Shown one piece after another: positions 33,023-41,825 of a stretch of DNA of 64,000 nucleotides (its first letter is position 1; every line of letters begins with the position of its first letter). A program made the position numbers and the translations under genes. This DNA comes from Marinimicrococcus flavescens. GTDB taxonomy: Bacteria > Pseudomonadota > Alphaproteobacteria > Geminicoccales > Geminicoccaceae. The stretch is from NCBI GenBank assembly GCA_029211145.1, contig JARGEQ010000082.1:62001-126000 (forward strand), in the 5' to 3' direction. The notes below the pieces were generated by a model that made no database searches, had not been told where the DNA came from, and saw only the letters and a program-made list of their open reading frames with translations.

Positions 33023-33538
33023 TCAGAGCTGGCCCTTCTTGCGGGTCAGCTGCATGGCCTGGCCACGCTTCGAGGAAATCACCCGCCGGTTCACGCCCAG
33101 CCAGCCGATCTCGCCGAACAGCCGGCCGTATTCGATCTTGGGACAGCGGTCCATGACGACCTCGAGACCGGCTGCCTCGGCCCGCGCGGCGGCCGCGTCG
33201 TCGCGCACCCCGAGCTGCATCCAGACCACCTTGGCACCGATCCGCACCGCCTCGTCGGCGACAGCGCCTGCCTCCTCCGAGCGCCGGAACACCTGCACCA
33301 TGTCGGGCGGCCCGGGCAGCGAGGCGAGATCGGGGCGGACCTCCTCGCCCAGCAGCGTCTGGCCGGCATGGCGCGGGTTGACGGGGACCACGCGAAAGCC
33401 CTTGCCCTGCAGGTAGAGCATCGCGAAGTAGCTGGGCCGCATGTCGTTCATGCTGGCGCCGACCATGGCAATGGTCTTCACCTGCTCGAGGATCTTGCGG
33501 ATTTTGGCGTCGTCATAGACGAGCGGCTCGGTGCTCAT
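33023..33538 (-). CDS. CoA-binding domain protein (YccU type)
   Basis: A 171-residue Rossmann-fold protein of the CoA_binding_2 family, related to the N-terminal domain of succinyl-CoA synthetase alpha. KTIAMVGASMNDMRPSYFAM and GFRVVPVNPRHAGQTLLGE form the nucleotide-binding half; VVWMQLGVRDDAAAARAEAAGL follows. The biochemical role of the free-standing protein is unknown. It ends 40 bp before metY, on the same strand, and could be co-transcribed with it. Confidence 0.9.
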   Translation of the reverse strand: MSTEPLVYDDAKIRKILEQVKTIAMVGASMNDMRPSYFAMLYLQGKGFRVVPVNPRHAGQTLLGEEVRPDLASLPGPPDMVQVFRRSEEAGAVADEAVRIGAKVVWMQLGVRDDAAAARAEAAGLEVVMDRCPKIEYGRLFGEIGWLGVNRRVISSKRGQAMQLTRKKGQL

Positions 33539-33616
33539 GGCATTCCTGCGCGCGGTCGAGTGCGGGCGCGACTATAGGTTCGGCACCGCGGCGAGACCAG
33601 TGCGGTGCAGCATCGC

Positions 33617-34405
33617 TCAGGCACCGCTCCAGACCGGCGGGCGCTTCTCCAAGAAAGCCTCTATGCCCTCGGCGGCGTCGCGCGCCAGCATGTTCTCGGT
33701 CATCACCCGGGAGGCGTAGGCATAGGCCTCGTCGAGCGGCTGCTCGAGCTGGCGATAGAACGCCTCCTTGCCGATCTTGAGGGTGAGGGGCGATTTGGCG
33801 GCGATCGTGCCGGCCATCGACGCCACCTCCCGGCCCAGGCGGTCCGCCGGCACCACCCGGTTGACCAGCCCGAAGCGCAGGGCGGTGGCGGCGTCCATCA
33901 GCTCGCCCAAAAGCAGCATTTCCATGGCCTGCTTGCGTCCGACATTGCGCGAGAGCGCCACCATCGGGGTCGAGCAGAAGAGGCCGATATTGACGCCGGG
34001 CGTGGCGAACCGCGCGCCCTCCGCCGCCACGGCGAGATCGCAGCTCGCGACCAGCTGGCAGCCGGCGGCGGTGGCGATGCCGCCCACCTCGGCGATCACC
34101 GGCTGCGGCAGCCGCACGATGCTCTGCATCAGCGCCGAGCACTGGGCAAAGAGCGCTTCGTAGAAGTCGCGGCCGGTGTTCTCGCGGATCTCGCGCAGAT
34201 CGTGGCCGGCGCAAAAGGCCGGCCCTGCCGCCGCCAGCACCACCACCCGTGCGCCCGCGTCCTCGCCGATCCGCTCGAGCTCGGCCTGGAGCGCGCTCAT
34301 CAGCTCGCGGCTGAGCGCGTTGCGCGCCTGCGGGCGGTTGAGGGTCAATCGCACGATCCCCTCGGCGTCGTCGCGCAGCAGCAGCGGCTCGTTCTCTTCC
34401 AGCAT
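33617..34405 (-). CDS. Enoyl-CoA hydratase/isomerase family protein
   Basis: A 262-residue crotonase-fold enzyme. LNRPQARNALSRELM at the N-terminus, FCAGHDLREIRENTGRDF (first half of the oxyanion hole), and IATAAGCQLVASCDLAVAAEGARFATPGVNIG (second half) are present. The usual catalytic Glu pair of hydratases is not obvious, so it may be a relative such as ECHDC3-type rather than a canonical beta-oxidation hydratase. It is transcribed divergently from a PaaI-type thioesterase. Confidence 0.92.
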   Translation of the reverse strand: MLEENEPLLLRDDAEGIVRLTLNRPQARNALSRELMSALQAELERIGEDAGARVVVLAAAGPAFCAGHDLREIRENTGRDFYEALFAQCSALMQSIVRLPQPVIAEVGGIATAAGCQLVASCDLAVAAEGARFATPGVNIGLFCSTPMVALSRNVGRKQAMEMLLLGELMDAATALRFGLVNRVVPADRLGREVASMAGTIAAKSPLTLKIGKEAFYRQLEQPLDEAYAYASRVMTENMLARDAAEGIEAFLEKRPPVWSGA

Positions 34406-34436
34406 GACTCTCTCCGGCAGGCCGACGCTTTCTTAT

Positions 34437-34496
34437 AGGGCAGCAGCCGCTGCCCTGCCATGCCGGGCCGGGCCGGGCCAGGCCCTGCCATGCCGG
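34437..34496. repeat. Hairpin and 15-bp direct repeats in a divergent promoter region
   Basis: AGGGCAGC-AGCC-GCTGCCCT (34437-34456, 8-bp stem) overlaps the first of two exact copies of GCCCTGCCATGCCGG (34452-34466 and 34482-34496), 30 bp apart, with GGGCC units between. It lies between the divergent enoyl-CoA hydratase (34405) and thioesterase (34564) starts, so it may be an operator array or simply local GC-rich duplication. Confidence 0.5.
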
Positions 34497-34563
34497 AGCC
34501 CGTCTTGACGGCGGCCGGCGCGTGGCGCCTGCTCGGCCACCGCGGAGCGAGAAGGGCACGATC

Positions 34564-35007
34564 ATGGCGCGGCTGAAGATGACGGCGGAGGAGTTCGAGG
34601 TGCTGGCGGCCGAAGGCGTGCCCTATGTGGGGCAGCTCGGCTGCCGCGTGGAGAGCTTCGAGGCCGGCCGGGTCGTGGTGCGGCTGCCCTACCGCGAGTT
34701 TCTGCTGCGCCCCGGCGGCACGATCTGCGGGCCCGCGATGATGGCGCTGGCCGACATCGTACTCTACGGGGCGGTGCTCTCGATGATCGGCCGGGTCGAG
34801 CTGGCGGTCACCACCGATCTCACCATCCACTTCCTGCGCAAGCCCGGGCCGGGCGACCTCCTGGCGGAGGGTCGTCTCCTCAAGCTCGGCACGCGGCTGG
34901 CGGTGGGCGACGTGCTCATCCGCAGCGAGGGCCGGGACGCGCCGGTGGCGCATGCCACGGGCACCTACGCCATTCCCGACCCGCGGCCGCAGGGAGGGGC
35001 GGCTTGA
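34564..35007 (+). CDS. PaaI-family hotdog thioesterase
   Basis: A 147-residue acyl-CoA thioesterase of the hotdog fold. RPGGTICGPAMMALADIVLYGAVL corresponds to the catalytic helix region (with Asp in place of the usual acid), followed by AVTTDLTIHFLRKPGPGDLLAEGRLL, typical of PaaI/4HBT proteins. It probably hydrolyses an acyl-CoA; the acyl group is unknown. ATG at 34564 after GAAGGG. Its stop overlaps the next gene start (TTGA). Confidence 0.9.
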   Translation: MARLKMTAEEFEVLAAEGVPYVGQLGCRVESFEAGRVVVRLPYREFLLRPGGTICGPAMMALADIVLYGAVLSMIGRVELAVTTDLTIHFLRKPGPGDLLAEGRLLKLGTRLAVGDVLIRSEGRDAPVAHATGTYAIPDPRPQGGAA

Positions 35008-36281
35008 GCGCGGCGGGCGGGCTCGGCGCCATCGGCGCTGCCCTGCGCGAGCCCTCGTTCGGCATCTATGTGGCAGGCAATGCCGTCTCGCTGGTCGGCA
35101 ACTGGCTGCAGCGCACGGCGGTCGGCTGGCTCGCCTGGGAGCTCACCGGCTCGGCCACCTGGGTGGGCGCGGTGGCGCTGGCCGATCTCGCGCCGGCCCT
35201 GCTGATCGGCCCATTCGGCGGCGTGCTGGCCGACCGTCGCGAGCGGCGCCGCATCATGCTCATAACCCAGACCCTGCTGACCGCAACGGCGCTGCTCATG
35301 TGGCTCATGGCGGCGCTCGGCACGCTGGGACTCCCGGCCCTGCTGGCGCTGGTCACCGTCCAGGGCGTGCTCACCGGCCTCAACCAGCCGGCCCGCCTGG
35401 CGCTGGTTCCCTCGCTGGTGCCGCCGCACCTCCTGCCGACCGCGGTGGCCGTCAACAGCATCGTCTTCAACGGCGCGCGCTTCGTCGGGCCGGCGGTGGC
35501 CGGGCTGCTGATCGCCGGCGTCGGCCTGCCCGCCGCCTTCCTCGCCAACGCCCTGAGCTACCTCGCCTTCATCGCCGCCCTTCTGGTGGTCCGCCCGCTC
35601 GAGGCGCAGCCGCGCCGGCGGGGAGGGGCGGTGCTGGGCGAGCTGGTCGAGGGGGTGCGGTTCATTGCCCGGCACGTGGCCCTGGGGCCGCTGTTCCTGC
35701 TGCTGGCCGGCGCCTCGCTCCTCGTGCGGCCGGTGGGCGAGCTGCTGCCGGCCCTGGCCGGGCAGGTGTTCGCGGGCGGGGTCGAGGCGCTGGCCGGGCT
35801 CAGCTCGGCCCTGGGCCTTGGAGCGGTGATGGGCGGCCTGTGGCTCGCCCGCGGGGCGCGCGACGATCAGGCGCGCCTGATGCTGCTGGCCCTCCTGTGG
35901 GTGGCGGCCCTCGTTCTGGCGCTGGCGGCGGCGCCGGTGCTGCCGGCGGCGATCGCGGCAGTGGCGCTGCTCGGCGCCGCCTTGACGGCAGCGGGGGTGA
36001 GCGCGCAGACGATCATGCAGCTGGCCGCGCCGCCGCTGCTGCGCGGGCGGGTCATGAGCCTTTATGGAGTGATGTTCCGGGCGGGGCCGGCGTTAGGGGC
36101 GCTGGTGCTGGGCGGGCTGGGCGATCTCCTCGGCCTGCGCGTGGCGCTGGCCGCAGGCGCGCTGACCTTCGCCGCTGCCTGGCTGCTCGCCTGGCGACGG
36201 CGGGTCCAGATCGCCGCAGCGCTCCGCGTCCCGCCTTCCGGCCGAGTCGAGGACGTTGACACGCCGAGGCCGACCCCTTAG
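35004..36281 (+). CDS. MFS transporter (EntS/MFS_3 type)
   Basis: A 425-residue major facilitator with about 12 helices. LVGNWLQRTAVGWLAWELTGS, and motif A equivalent IGPFGGVLADRRERRRIML, place it in the MFS_3 (EntS-like) branch; AVNSIVFNGARFVGPAVAGLL is also characteristic. It probably exports a small organic compound. The start is a TTG within the stop of the thioesterase gene, so translation is coupled. Confidence 0.88.
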   Translation: MSAAGGLGAIGAALREPSFGIYVAGNAVSLVGNWLQRTAVGWLAWELTGSATWVGAVALADLAPALLIGPFGGVLADRRERRRIMLITQTLLTATALLMWLMAALGTLGLPALLALVTVQGVLTGLNQPARLALVPSLVPPHLLPTAVAVNSIVFNGARFVGPAVAGLLIAGVGLPAAFLANALSYLAFIAALLVVRPLEAQPRRRGGAVLGELVEGVRFIARHVALGPLFLLLAGASLLVRPVGELLPALAGQVFAGGVEALAGLSSALGLGAVMGGLWLARGARDDQARLMLLALLWVAALVLALAAAPVLPAAIAAVALLGAALTAAGVSAQTIMQLAAPPLLRGRVMSLYGVMFRAGPALGALVLGGLGDLLGLRVALAAGALTFAAAWLLAWRRRVQIAAALRVPPSGRVEDVDTPRPTP

Positions 36282-36404
36282 AGAAACGCCACTCGAGCGG
36301 GTACAACTGGTGCCCGCGGTGCGTCTTGTCGTGCTCCCGGACTCCGCCCGTCTAGCGGACGCAGCCGGTATCGACGGGAGCGATCTGAATTGGGCTGGAA
36401 CGTC

Positions 36405-36881
36405 ATGCGGACATTCTCGGCGACGCCCGCCGACATTGAGCACGGCTGGTGTCTCATCGACGCGGACGGGCTGGTGCTTGGTCGTCTCGCGACCATCATC
36501 GCCAATCGCCTCCGCGGCAAGCACAAGGCCATGTGGACCCCTCACATGGACTGTGGCGATCACGTTGTCGTCGTGAACGCCGAGAAGGTCGTGCTGACTG
36601 GCAAGAAGCGCAGCCAGAAGATCTACTACCGCCACACGGGCTATCCCGGCGGCATGAAGGAGACGAGCGCCGAGAAGATTCTCGACGGTCGTTTCCCCGA
36701 GCGGGTGATCGAGGCGGCGGTGAGCCGCATGATCAACAAGGGTCCGCTCCAGCGCGAGGTGATGCGCAAGCTGCACGTCTACAAGGGCGGCGAGCATCCC
36801 CACCAGGCGCAGAAGCCGGCGCCCGTCGACATCGCGGCGATGAACCAGAAGAACTCGGTCAAGGAGCGCGCCAATGGCTGA
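36405..36881 (+). CDS. rplM: 50S ribosomal protein L13
   Basis: Ribosomal protein uL13, 158 residues. [22 protein letters not shown] is the alphaproteobacterial N-terminus, with [19 protein letters not shown], the conserved [13 protein letters not shown] and [17 protein letters not shown]-type end. The start at ATG 36405 fits the family; a TTG at 36390 would add five residues. Its end overlaps rpsI by eight bases. Confidence 0.99.
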   Translation: MRTFSATPADIEHGWCLIDADGLVLGRLATIIANRLRGKHKAMWTPHMDCGDHVVVVNAEKVVLTGKKRSQKIYYRHTGYPGGMKETSAEKILDGRFPERVIEAAVSRMINKGPLQREVMRKLHVYKGGEHPHQAQKPAPVDIAAMNQKNSVKERANG

Positions 36882-37359
36882 GACCGCAACCTCCTTTGCC
36901 GATCTGGCCAAGCTGAAGCCGGGCCAGCCGGCCGCTGCCGAGCTCGAGAGCCAGGGCCCGAAGCTCGACGCCCAGGGCCGTGCCTACGGCACCGGCCGCC
37001 GCAAGGACGCGGTGGCCCGGGTGTGGGTGAAGCCGGGCAGCGGCAAGTTCGTCGTGAACGGCCGTGAGATGCCCCGCTACTTCGCGCGCCCGACGCTGCA
37101 GATGATCATCAACCAGCCCTTCGCGATGATCAACCAGATGGGCCAGTACGACGTGATGTGCACCGTCGTCGGCGGCGGCCTCTCCGGCCAGGCCGGTGCG
37201 GTCCGTCACGGCCTGAGCCGCGCGCTGGTCAACTTCAACCCGAGCCTCCGGCCGGTCATCAAGCATGCGGGCTTCCTCACCCGCGACGACCGTACCGTGG
37301 AGCGCAAGAAGTACGGCCGCGCCAAGGCCCGCCGGAGCTTCCAGTTCTCCAAGCGCTGA
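36874..37359 (+). CDS. rpsI: 30S ribosomal protein S9
   Basis: Ribosomal protein uS9, 161 residues with the N-terminal extension usual in alphaproteobacteria. [39 protein letters not shown] and the C-terminal tail [17 protein letters not shown], which contacts P-site tRNA, are all present. It overlaps rplM by eight bases, forming the conserved rplM-rpsI operon, and is closed by a strong terminator. Confidence 0.99.
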   Translation: MAETATSFADLAKLKPGQPAAAELESQGPKLDAQGRAYGTGRRKDAVARVWVKPGSGKFVVNGREMPRYFARPTLQMIINQPFAMINQMGQYDVMCTVVGGGLSGQAGAVRHGLSRALVNFNPSLRPVIKHAGFLTRDDRTVERKKYGRAKARRSFQFSKR

Positions 37360-37389
37360 CGCGCAGGACGCATCGACGCTTCCGCACGA

Positions 37390-37415
37390 CGGCCGGGCCT
37401 CTGCCCGGCCGTTTT
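37390..37415 (+). terminator. Intrinsic terminator after rpsI
   Basis: CGGCCGGGC (37390-37398), loop CTCT, GCCCGGCCG (37403-37411), TTTT. A perfect 9-bp stem 30 bp after the rpsI stop. Confidence 0.9.
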
Positions 37416-37485
37416 GCGTTGCGGGACCCTTGACCGCGGGCAGGTGCCGCCGCAGCCTGCGACCATTCGCGGTGGAGAGGCCCCG

Positions 37486-38400
37486 ATGCTGCTTGTTCCC
37501 GGCTCGATCAACGCCGACCTGCTCTTTCGCGTGCGGCGCCTGCCGCGCCCGGGCGAGACGGTGCTGTGCCCTAGCCACGAGTTCGCACCCGGCGGCAAGG
37601 GTGCCAACCAGGCGGCCGCCGCCGCCAGGGCCGGTGCCACGGTGGAGTTCGTCGGGCAGGTGGGCGAGGATGCCTACGGGCCGGTGATGCGCCGCTGCCT
37701 CGAGCAGGCCGGGGTGGGCTGCGCCCGCGTCGCCGTCTCCCGCCGGGCCACGGGTCTCGCGGTGATCGGGATCGACGAGGCGGGCGAGAACTCCATCATC
37801 GTCGCCAGCGGCGCCAATCTCGACACCAATGCCGGCCAGATCGAGCCCGGCCTGCTGGGTCCCGGCGTCACGCTGCTCTGCCAGAACGAGATCCGCAGCG
37901 AGGAGACCTTCGCTGCCCTCGCGCGCGGCAGGGCCGAGGGTGGCCGCACCATCCTCAACCTCGCGCCCGCCGCAGCCGTGCCGGCCGAGGTGCTGGACTG
38001 CCTCGACGTCCTGCTGGTGAACGAGCACGAGGCGGCGGTGCTGGCCGGCGAAGGCGAGCCCGAGGCGCTCGCCCGGGCGCTGGCCCGCCGCCACGGCCTG
38101 ACCTGCGTGGTGACGCTCGGTTCGGCGGGAGCGCTCGCCGTGGCTCCGGGCGGCGGCCTGCGGGTGCCGTGCCTGAAGGTGGAGGTGGTGGATACCACCG
38201 GCGCCGGCGACGCCTTCGCGGGTGTGCTGGCCGGGGCGCTGGACATGGGTCTTCCCATGGAGGAGGCGCTGCGCCATGCCGCGGTGGCTGCGGGGATAAC
38301 CTGCGAGGGTCTCGGCGCCCAGACCGCCCAGCCCGATGCTGCCGCGATCCGCGCCCGGCTCCCCGCGCTCGGTCCCTGCGTGTCGCTTCCCTCCGGCTGA
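37486..38400 (+). CDS. rbsK: Ribokinase
   Basis: A 304-residue PfkB-family enzyme that phosphorylates ribose (or a related pentose). VPGSINADLLFRVRRLPRPGETV, GGKGANQAAAAARAGATVEFVG (substrate binding) and VVDTTGAGDAFAGVLAGAL (catalytic Asp, anion hole) match ribokinase closely. NEHEAAVLAG near residue 180 is the NxxE motif. The ATG at 37486 has GGAGAGG upstream. No ribose transport genes are near. Confidence 0.9.
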   Translation: MLLVPGSINADLLFRVRRLPRPGETVLCPSHEFAPGGKGANQAAAAARAGATVEFVGQVGEDAYGPVMRRCLEQAGVGCARVAVSRRATGLAVIGIDEAGENSIIVASGANLDTNAGQIEPGLLGPGVTLLCQNEIRSEETFAALARGRAEGGRTILNLAPAAAVPAEVLDCLDVLLVNEHEAAVLAGEGEPEALARALARRHGLTCVVTLGSAGALAVAPGGGLRVPCLKVEVVDTTGAGDAFAGVLAGALDMGLPMEEALRHAAVAAGITCEGLGAQTAQPDAAAIRARLPALGPCVSLPSG

Positions 38401-38414
38401 TCCGTCCCTCCGGC

Positions 38415-38444
38415 TGATCCGTCGAGCCCTCCCTGCCGTAGCCC
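38415..38444 (+). promoter_or_regulatory. Candidate ECF11 (RpoE-ChrR type) promoter, plus arm
   Basis: TGATCC (38415-38420), 18-bp spacer, TAGCCC (38439-38444), 27 bases before the GTG start at 38472. TGATCC is the established -35 element of the singlet-oxygen sigma factor of Rhodobacter sphaeroides. The same -35, spacer length and TA start of the -10 occur at 47094-47123 before the other arm of the cluster. Another TGATCC overlaps the rbsK stop without a -10. Confidence 0.55.
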
Positions 38445-38471
38445 AAGAAGAGGCTGCAAGGGATACACCAC

Positions 38472-39128
38472 GTGCAACGACGCGCTTTCGTGGCGGGGAC
38501 AGCGGCGTTCGTCGGCTGGCCGGCAATGGCCGCCTTCGCACCGCCGGGCAAGAGCCTGCTCTTCGCGGTCAGGCGCGAGGGCAGACCCATAGGCTGGCAC
38601 GAGGTCAGGGTGCTCGAGGAGGGGCCCCGCCTGGTGCTCGCCATCGACATCACCCTCGATGTCCGTTGGGGACCCCTGACGCTCTACCGCTACCGGCACA
38701 GCAATCGCGAGGAATGGCGCGACGGCGCATTCCACGGCTTTGCCAGCCGCACCGACGACGACGGCACGCTGCACGAGGTCCAAGCGTGGCGCGAGGGCGG
38801 CGATATTCTCGTGGAGAGCGGCCGGGGGCGCAGCCGCGCTCCCTCTCACGCCCTGCCTTCCACCTACTGGTGCAGCCGCTTCGTCGAGATCGACCGCTGG
38901 ATCGACACCCAGAGCGGCAGCGTTCTGGCGGGCCACGCGAGCAGGATGGGGCGGGAGACCCTGGCCGCCGCCGGGGGCCGCATCGAGGCCGAGCGCTGGC
39001 GCGTCGAGGGGGATGTCGCCCTGGACCTCTGGTACCGTAAGGGAAGCTGGGTAGGTCTCGCCTTCGAGGGGCCGGACGGATCCTCGCTGGACTACGAGCT
39101 GCAGGAGTCTGGAGCCGGGCGCGCATGA
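38472..39128 (+). CDS. Exported DUF6134-family protein
   Basis: A 218-residue protein with a twin-arginine-like signal (MQRRAFVAGTAAFVGWPAMA). The mature part is beta-rich: LLFAVRREGRPIGWHEV, TLYRYRHSNREEWRDGAF, SSLDYELQ. I place it in DUF6134 from memory of that family; no function is known. It starts with GTG and its stop overlaps the photolyase start by four bases, so it belongs to the light/singlet-oxygen cluster. A lipid or carotenoid-linked role is only a guess. Confidence 0.7.
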   Translation: MQRRAFVAGTAAFVGWPAMAAFAPPGKSLLFAVRREGRPIGWHEVRVLEEGPRLVLAIDITLDVRWGPLTLYRYRHSNREEWRDGAFHGFASRTDDDGTLHEVQAWREGGDILVESGRGRSRAPSHALPSTYWCSRFVEIDRWIDTQSGSVLAGHASRMGRETLAAAGGRIEAERWRVEGDVALDLWYRKGSWVGLAFEGPDGSSLDYELQESGAGRA

Positions 39129-40666
39129 CCACCATCCGCTACCTCTTCGCCGATCACCTCAGTCGCAGCATCGCCAGCCTCGCGGACCTCGACCCGGCCC
39201 ATGACGTGGTCCTGCTCACCGAGGTGGCCGGCGAGGCGGAGGCGGTGCCGCACCACCCCAAGAAGGTGGCCTTCCTGTTCTCGGCGATGCGGCACTTCGC
39301 GGCCGGGCTCGCCGAGGAGGGGATCCGCGTCGATTACGTGAAGCTCGATGATCCCGCCAACACGCAGAGCTTCACCGGTGAGCTCCGCCGCGCCATGCGC
39401 CGGCACGGGGCCGAGCGTGTGGTGGTGGCGGAGCCGGGAGAATGGCGCGTGCTGCAGGAGCTGCGCGCATGGCGGGAGCGACACGACGTTGCCGTCGAGA
39501 TCCGCGAGGACGAGCGCTTCTTCTGCACCACGAACGACTTCGCCCGATGGTGGCAGAAGCGCCGCCAGCCGCGCATGGAGAGCTTCTACCGGCTCATGCG
39601 GGAGCAGACCGGCCTGCTCATGGAAGGGGAGGGCGAACCGGCCGGGGGGCGCTGGAACTTCGACAAGGAGAATCGCAAGCCGCCGCCACGGGACGTAGAG
39701 TTCACAGGTCCCCTGCGCATCGAGCCCGACCGCGTCACCAGCGAGGTGATAGCGCTCGTGGAGCGATGCTACGGCAAGCGCTTCGGCGATCTCGAGCCCT
39801 TCTGGTTCGCGGTGACCGCTGCCGATGCCGCGCAGGCGCTGGAGCACTTCATCGAGACGGCCCTGCCACGCTTCGGCGACTGGCAGGACGCCATGCTGGA
39901 AGGCGAATCCTTCCTCTGCCATGCGGCCATCTCGCAATATTTGAACGCCGGGCTCCTGCTGCCGCGCGATGTCTGCGCCCGCGCCGAACAGGCGTGGCGG
40001 GAGGGCCGGGTGCCGATCAACAGCGCCGAGGGGTTCATCCGCCAGGTCCTGGGCTGGCGGGAATATGTCCGCGGGATCTACTGGCAGGAGATGCCGGGCT
40101 ACGCGCGGCTGAACGGGCTCGGCGCCCGGCGCCGCCTGCCGGATTTCTACTGGACCGGCAGGACCGAGATGGCCTGCCTTCGCGAGGTCGTGGACCAGAC
40201 CCGCCGCGAGGCGCTCTCCCATCACATCCAGCGCCTGATGGTGACCGGAAACTTCGCGCTGCTCGCCGGCGTTGATCCGCAGGAGGTGTGTGAATGGTAT
40301 CTCGCGGTCTATGCCGACGCGGTCGAGTGGGTGGAGCTGCCCAACACGCTGGGGATGGCGCTCCACGCCGACGGCGGGCTCCTGGGCTCCAAGCCCTACG
40401 CCGCGAGCGGCGCCTACATCCGCCGGATGTCGGATTTCTGCGCCTCCTGCCGCTTTGACGTTCGCAGGAAGAACGGGCCCGGGGCCTGCCCCTTCAACTA
40501 TCTCTACTGGAACTTCCTCGTGGAGAACCGCAAGGCACTCGGCGGCAACCCGCGCCTGCGCAACGCCTACGCCACACTCGACCGGCTCCCCAAGGAGCGG
40601 CTCAAGGCGATCCGGGCCGACAGCAGGGCGTTTCTCGAGGGGCTCGAGCCCTGGAGCCGGCCATGA
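39125..40666 (+). CDS. Iron-sulfur bacterial cryptochrome/(6-4) photolyase (PhrB type)
   Basis: A 513-residue FeS-BCP-family photolyase, which repairs (6-4) photoproducts using FAD, a ribolumazine antenna and a 4Fe-4S cluster in Agrobacterium PhrB. The N-terminal Rossmann domain begins IRYLFADHLSRS; HHPKKVAFLFSAMRHFA is typical. The cluster cysteines fit: one in EMACLREV, two in DFCASC and one in GACPFNY. AEGFIRQVLGWREYVRGIYW and ANTLGMAL-type ELPNTLGMALHADGG form the FAD pocket. It is coupled to DUF6134 upstream and to the SDR gene downstream by 4-bp overlaps. Confidence 0.93.
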   Translation: MTTIRYLFADHLSRSIASLADLDPAHDVVLLTEVAGEAEAVPHHPKKVAFLFSAMRHFAAGLAEEGIRVDYVKLDDPANTQSFTGELRRAMRRHGAERVVVAEPGEWRVLQELRAWRERHDVAVEIREDERFFCTTNDFARWWQKRRQPRMESFYRLMREQTGLLMEGEGEPAGGRWNFDKENRKPPPRDVEFTGPLRIEPDRVTSEVIALVERCYGKRFGDLEPFWFAVTAADAAQALEHFIETALPRFGDWQDAMLEGESFLCHAAISQYLNAGLLLPRDVCARAEQAWREGRVPINSAEGFIRQVLGWREYVRGIYWQEMPGYARLNGLGARRRLPDFYWTGRTEMACLREVVDQTRREALSHHIQRLMVTGNFALLAGVDPQEVCEWYLAVYADAVEWVELPNTLGMALHADGGLLGSKPYAASGAYIRRMSDFCASCRFDVRRKNGPGACPFNYLYWNFLVENRKALGGNPRLRNAYATLDRLPKERLKAIRADSRAFLEGLEPWSRP

Positions 40667-41403
40667 CGCGGCGCGTCTGGATCACCGGCGCGAGCCAGGG
40701 GATCGGTGCCGCACTGGTGCGGCGCATGCGCGAGCGGGGCGACCAGGTCATCGGCAGCGCCCGCACGGCTGATCGCCTCGAGGAGCTGGCGGATGCCACC
40801 GGCATGATCCCCTGGCAGCTCGACGTCACCGACCAGGAGGCGGCGGGGGCGAGCGTGGCGGGGATCGAGGAGGAGATCGGCCCCATCGACCTGGCCATCC
40901 TCAATGCGGGGACGCATCGCCCGGTTGGTGCGGAGGACTTCCGGACCGACGAGCTGCGCGCGCTGGTCGAGCTCAACCTCTTCGGCACGGCGCACTGCCT
41001 CGAGGCGCTGATACCGCGGATGACGGCACGCAAGGCGGGCCACATCGCCGTGGTGGGCTCGCTCGCCGCCTATCGCGGCCTGCCGACCGCCGCCTATTAC
41101 GGCGCCAGCAAGGCAGCACTCACCAACATGACCGAGGCCCTCAAGTTCGACCTCGACCGCCACGGGGTGCGACTGCAGCTCGTGCAGCCGGGCTTCGTGC
41201 GCACGCCGCTCACCGACCGCAACGAGTTCGCCATGCCCTTCCTGGTCGAGCCGGAGGAGGCGGCAGCGGCGATCATGCGGGGGCTCCATCGCAGCTCCTT
41301 CGAGATCGCGTTCCCCAGGACCTTCGTCGCCATCATGAAGCTGATGCGCGTCATGCCCTACCGGCTCTATTTCCCGCTGGTGGCGCGGAGCACCCGAGCG
41401 TGA
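40663..41403 (+). CDS. SDR family oxidoreductase
   Basis: A 246-residue classical short-chain dehydrogenase. ITGASQGIGAALVRRM is the NAD(P) loop, NAG occurs in AILNAGTH, the catalytic Ser in VGSLAAYRG and Tyr-x3-Lys in YYGASKAAL. The substrate is unknown. An SDR of this type is part of the RSP1087-1091-like clusters controlled by RpoE-ChrR in other bacteria (from memory). Start and stop both overlap neighbours by four bases, so the plus arm is one tightly coupled operon. Confidence 0.92.
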   Translation: MTRRVWITGASQGIGAALVRRMRERGDQVIGSARTADRLEELADATGMIPWQLDVTDQEAAGASVAGIEEEIGPIDLAILNAGTHRPVGAEDFRTDELRALVELNLFGTAHCLEALIPRMTARKAGHIAVVGSLAAYRGLPTAAYYGASKAALTNMTEALKFDLDRHGVRLQLVQPGFVRTPLTDRNEFAMPFLVEPEEAAAAIMRGLHRSSFEIAFPRTFVAIMKLMRVMPYRLYFPLVARSTRA

Positions 41404-41825
41404 GCGGCGAGGCTGCGGGCTATCTCGGCTTCTGGGACGAGCTGCGGCCGGAGACCACCGGCCGCCTGCACGCGCTGGCACGCCCTGACATGCGCTTTCG
41501 CGACCCGTTCAACGACATCCGGGGCGTCGAGCGGGTCGTGGCGATGCTCGACCACATGTTCGAGAAGGCGCCGACCGCGGCCTTCACCGTCCTTTGCCAT
41601 GCCCGCACCGGCGATACCATTCTCGCCCGCTGGCGCTTTACCTGCATGGTGCGGCGGGTCGGGCCGCTGCGCATCGAGGGGATGAGCGAGATCATCCTGG
41701 CGCCGGACGGTCTGGTGGCGGAGCATCGCGACCACTGGGATGCCGCCGGCCAGGTCTACGAGCGCCTGCCGCTAGTGGGCGAGGTGCTGCGCCGCATTCG
41801 CGGCCGGTTCGCCTTCGAGGGGTGA
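41400..41825 (+). CDS. NTF2-like (SnoaL) family protein
   Basis: A 141-residue alpha+beta-barrel protein of the nuclear transport factor 2-like group. RPDMRFRDPFNDIRGVERVVAMLDHMF and SEIILAPDGLVAEHRDHWDAAGQVYE are typical of the SnoaL_2 shape. Its role is not known. GTG start inside the SDR stop. The 3' end overlaps the convergent DUF3833 gene by 54 bp. Confidence 0.85.
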   Translation: MSGEAAGYLGFWDELRPETTGRLHALARPDMRFRDPFNDIRGVERVVAMLDHMFEKAPTAAFTVLCHARTGDTILARWRFTCMVRRVGPLRIEGMSEIILAPDGLVAEHRDHWDAAGQVYERLPLVGEVLRRIRGRFAFEG

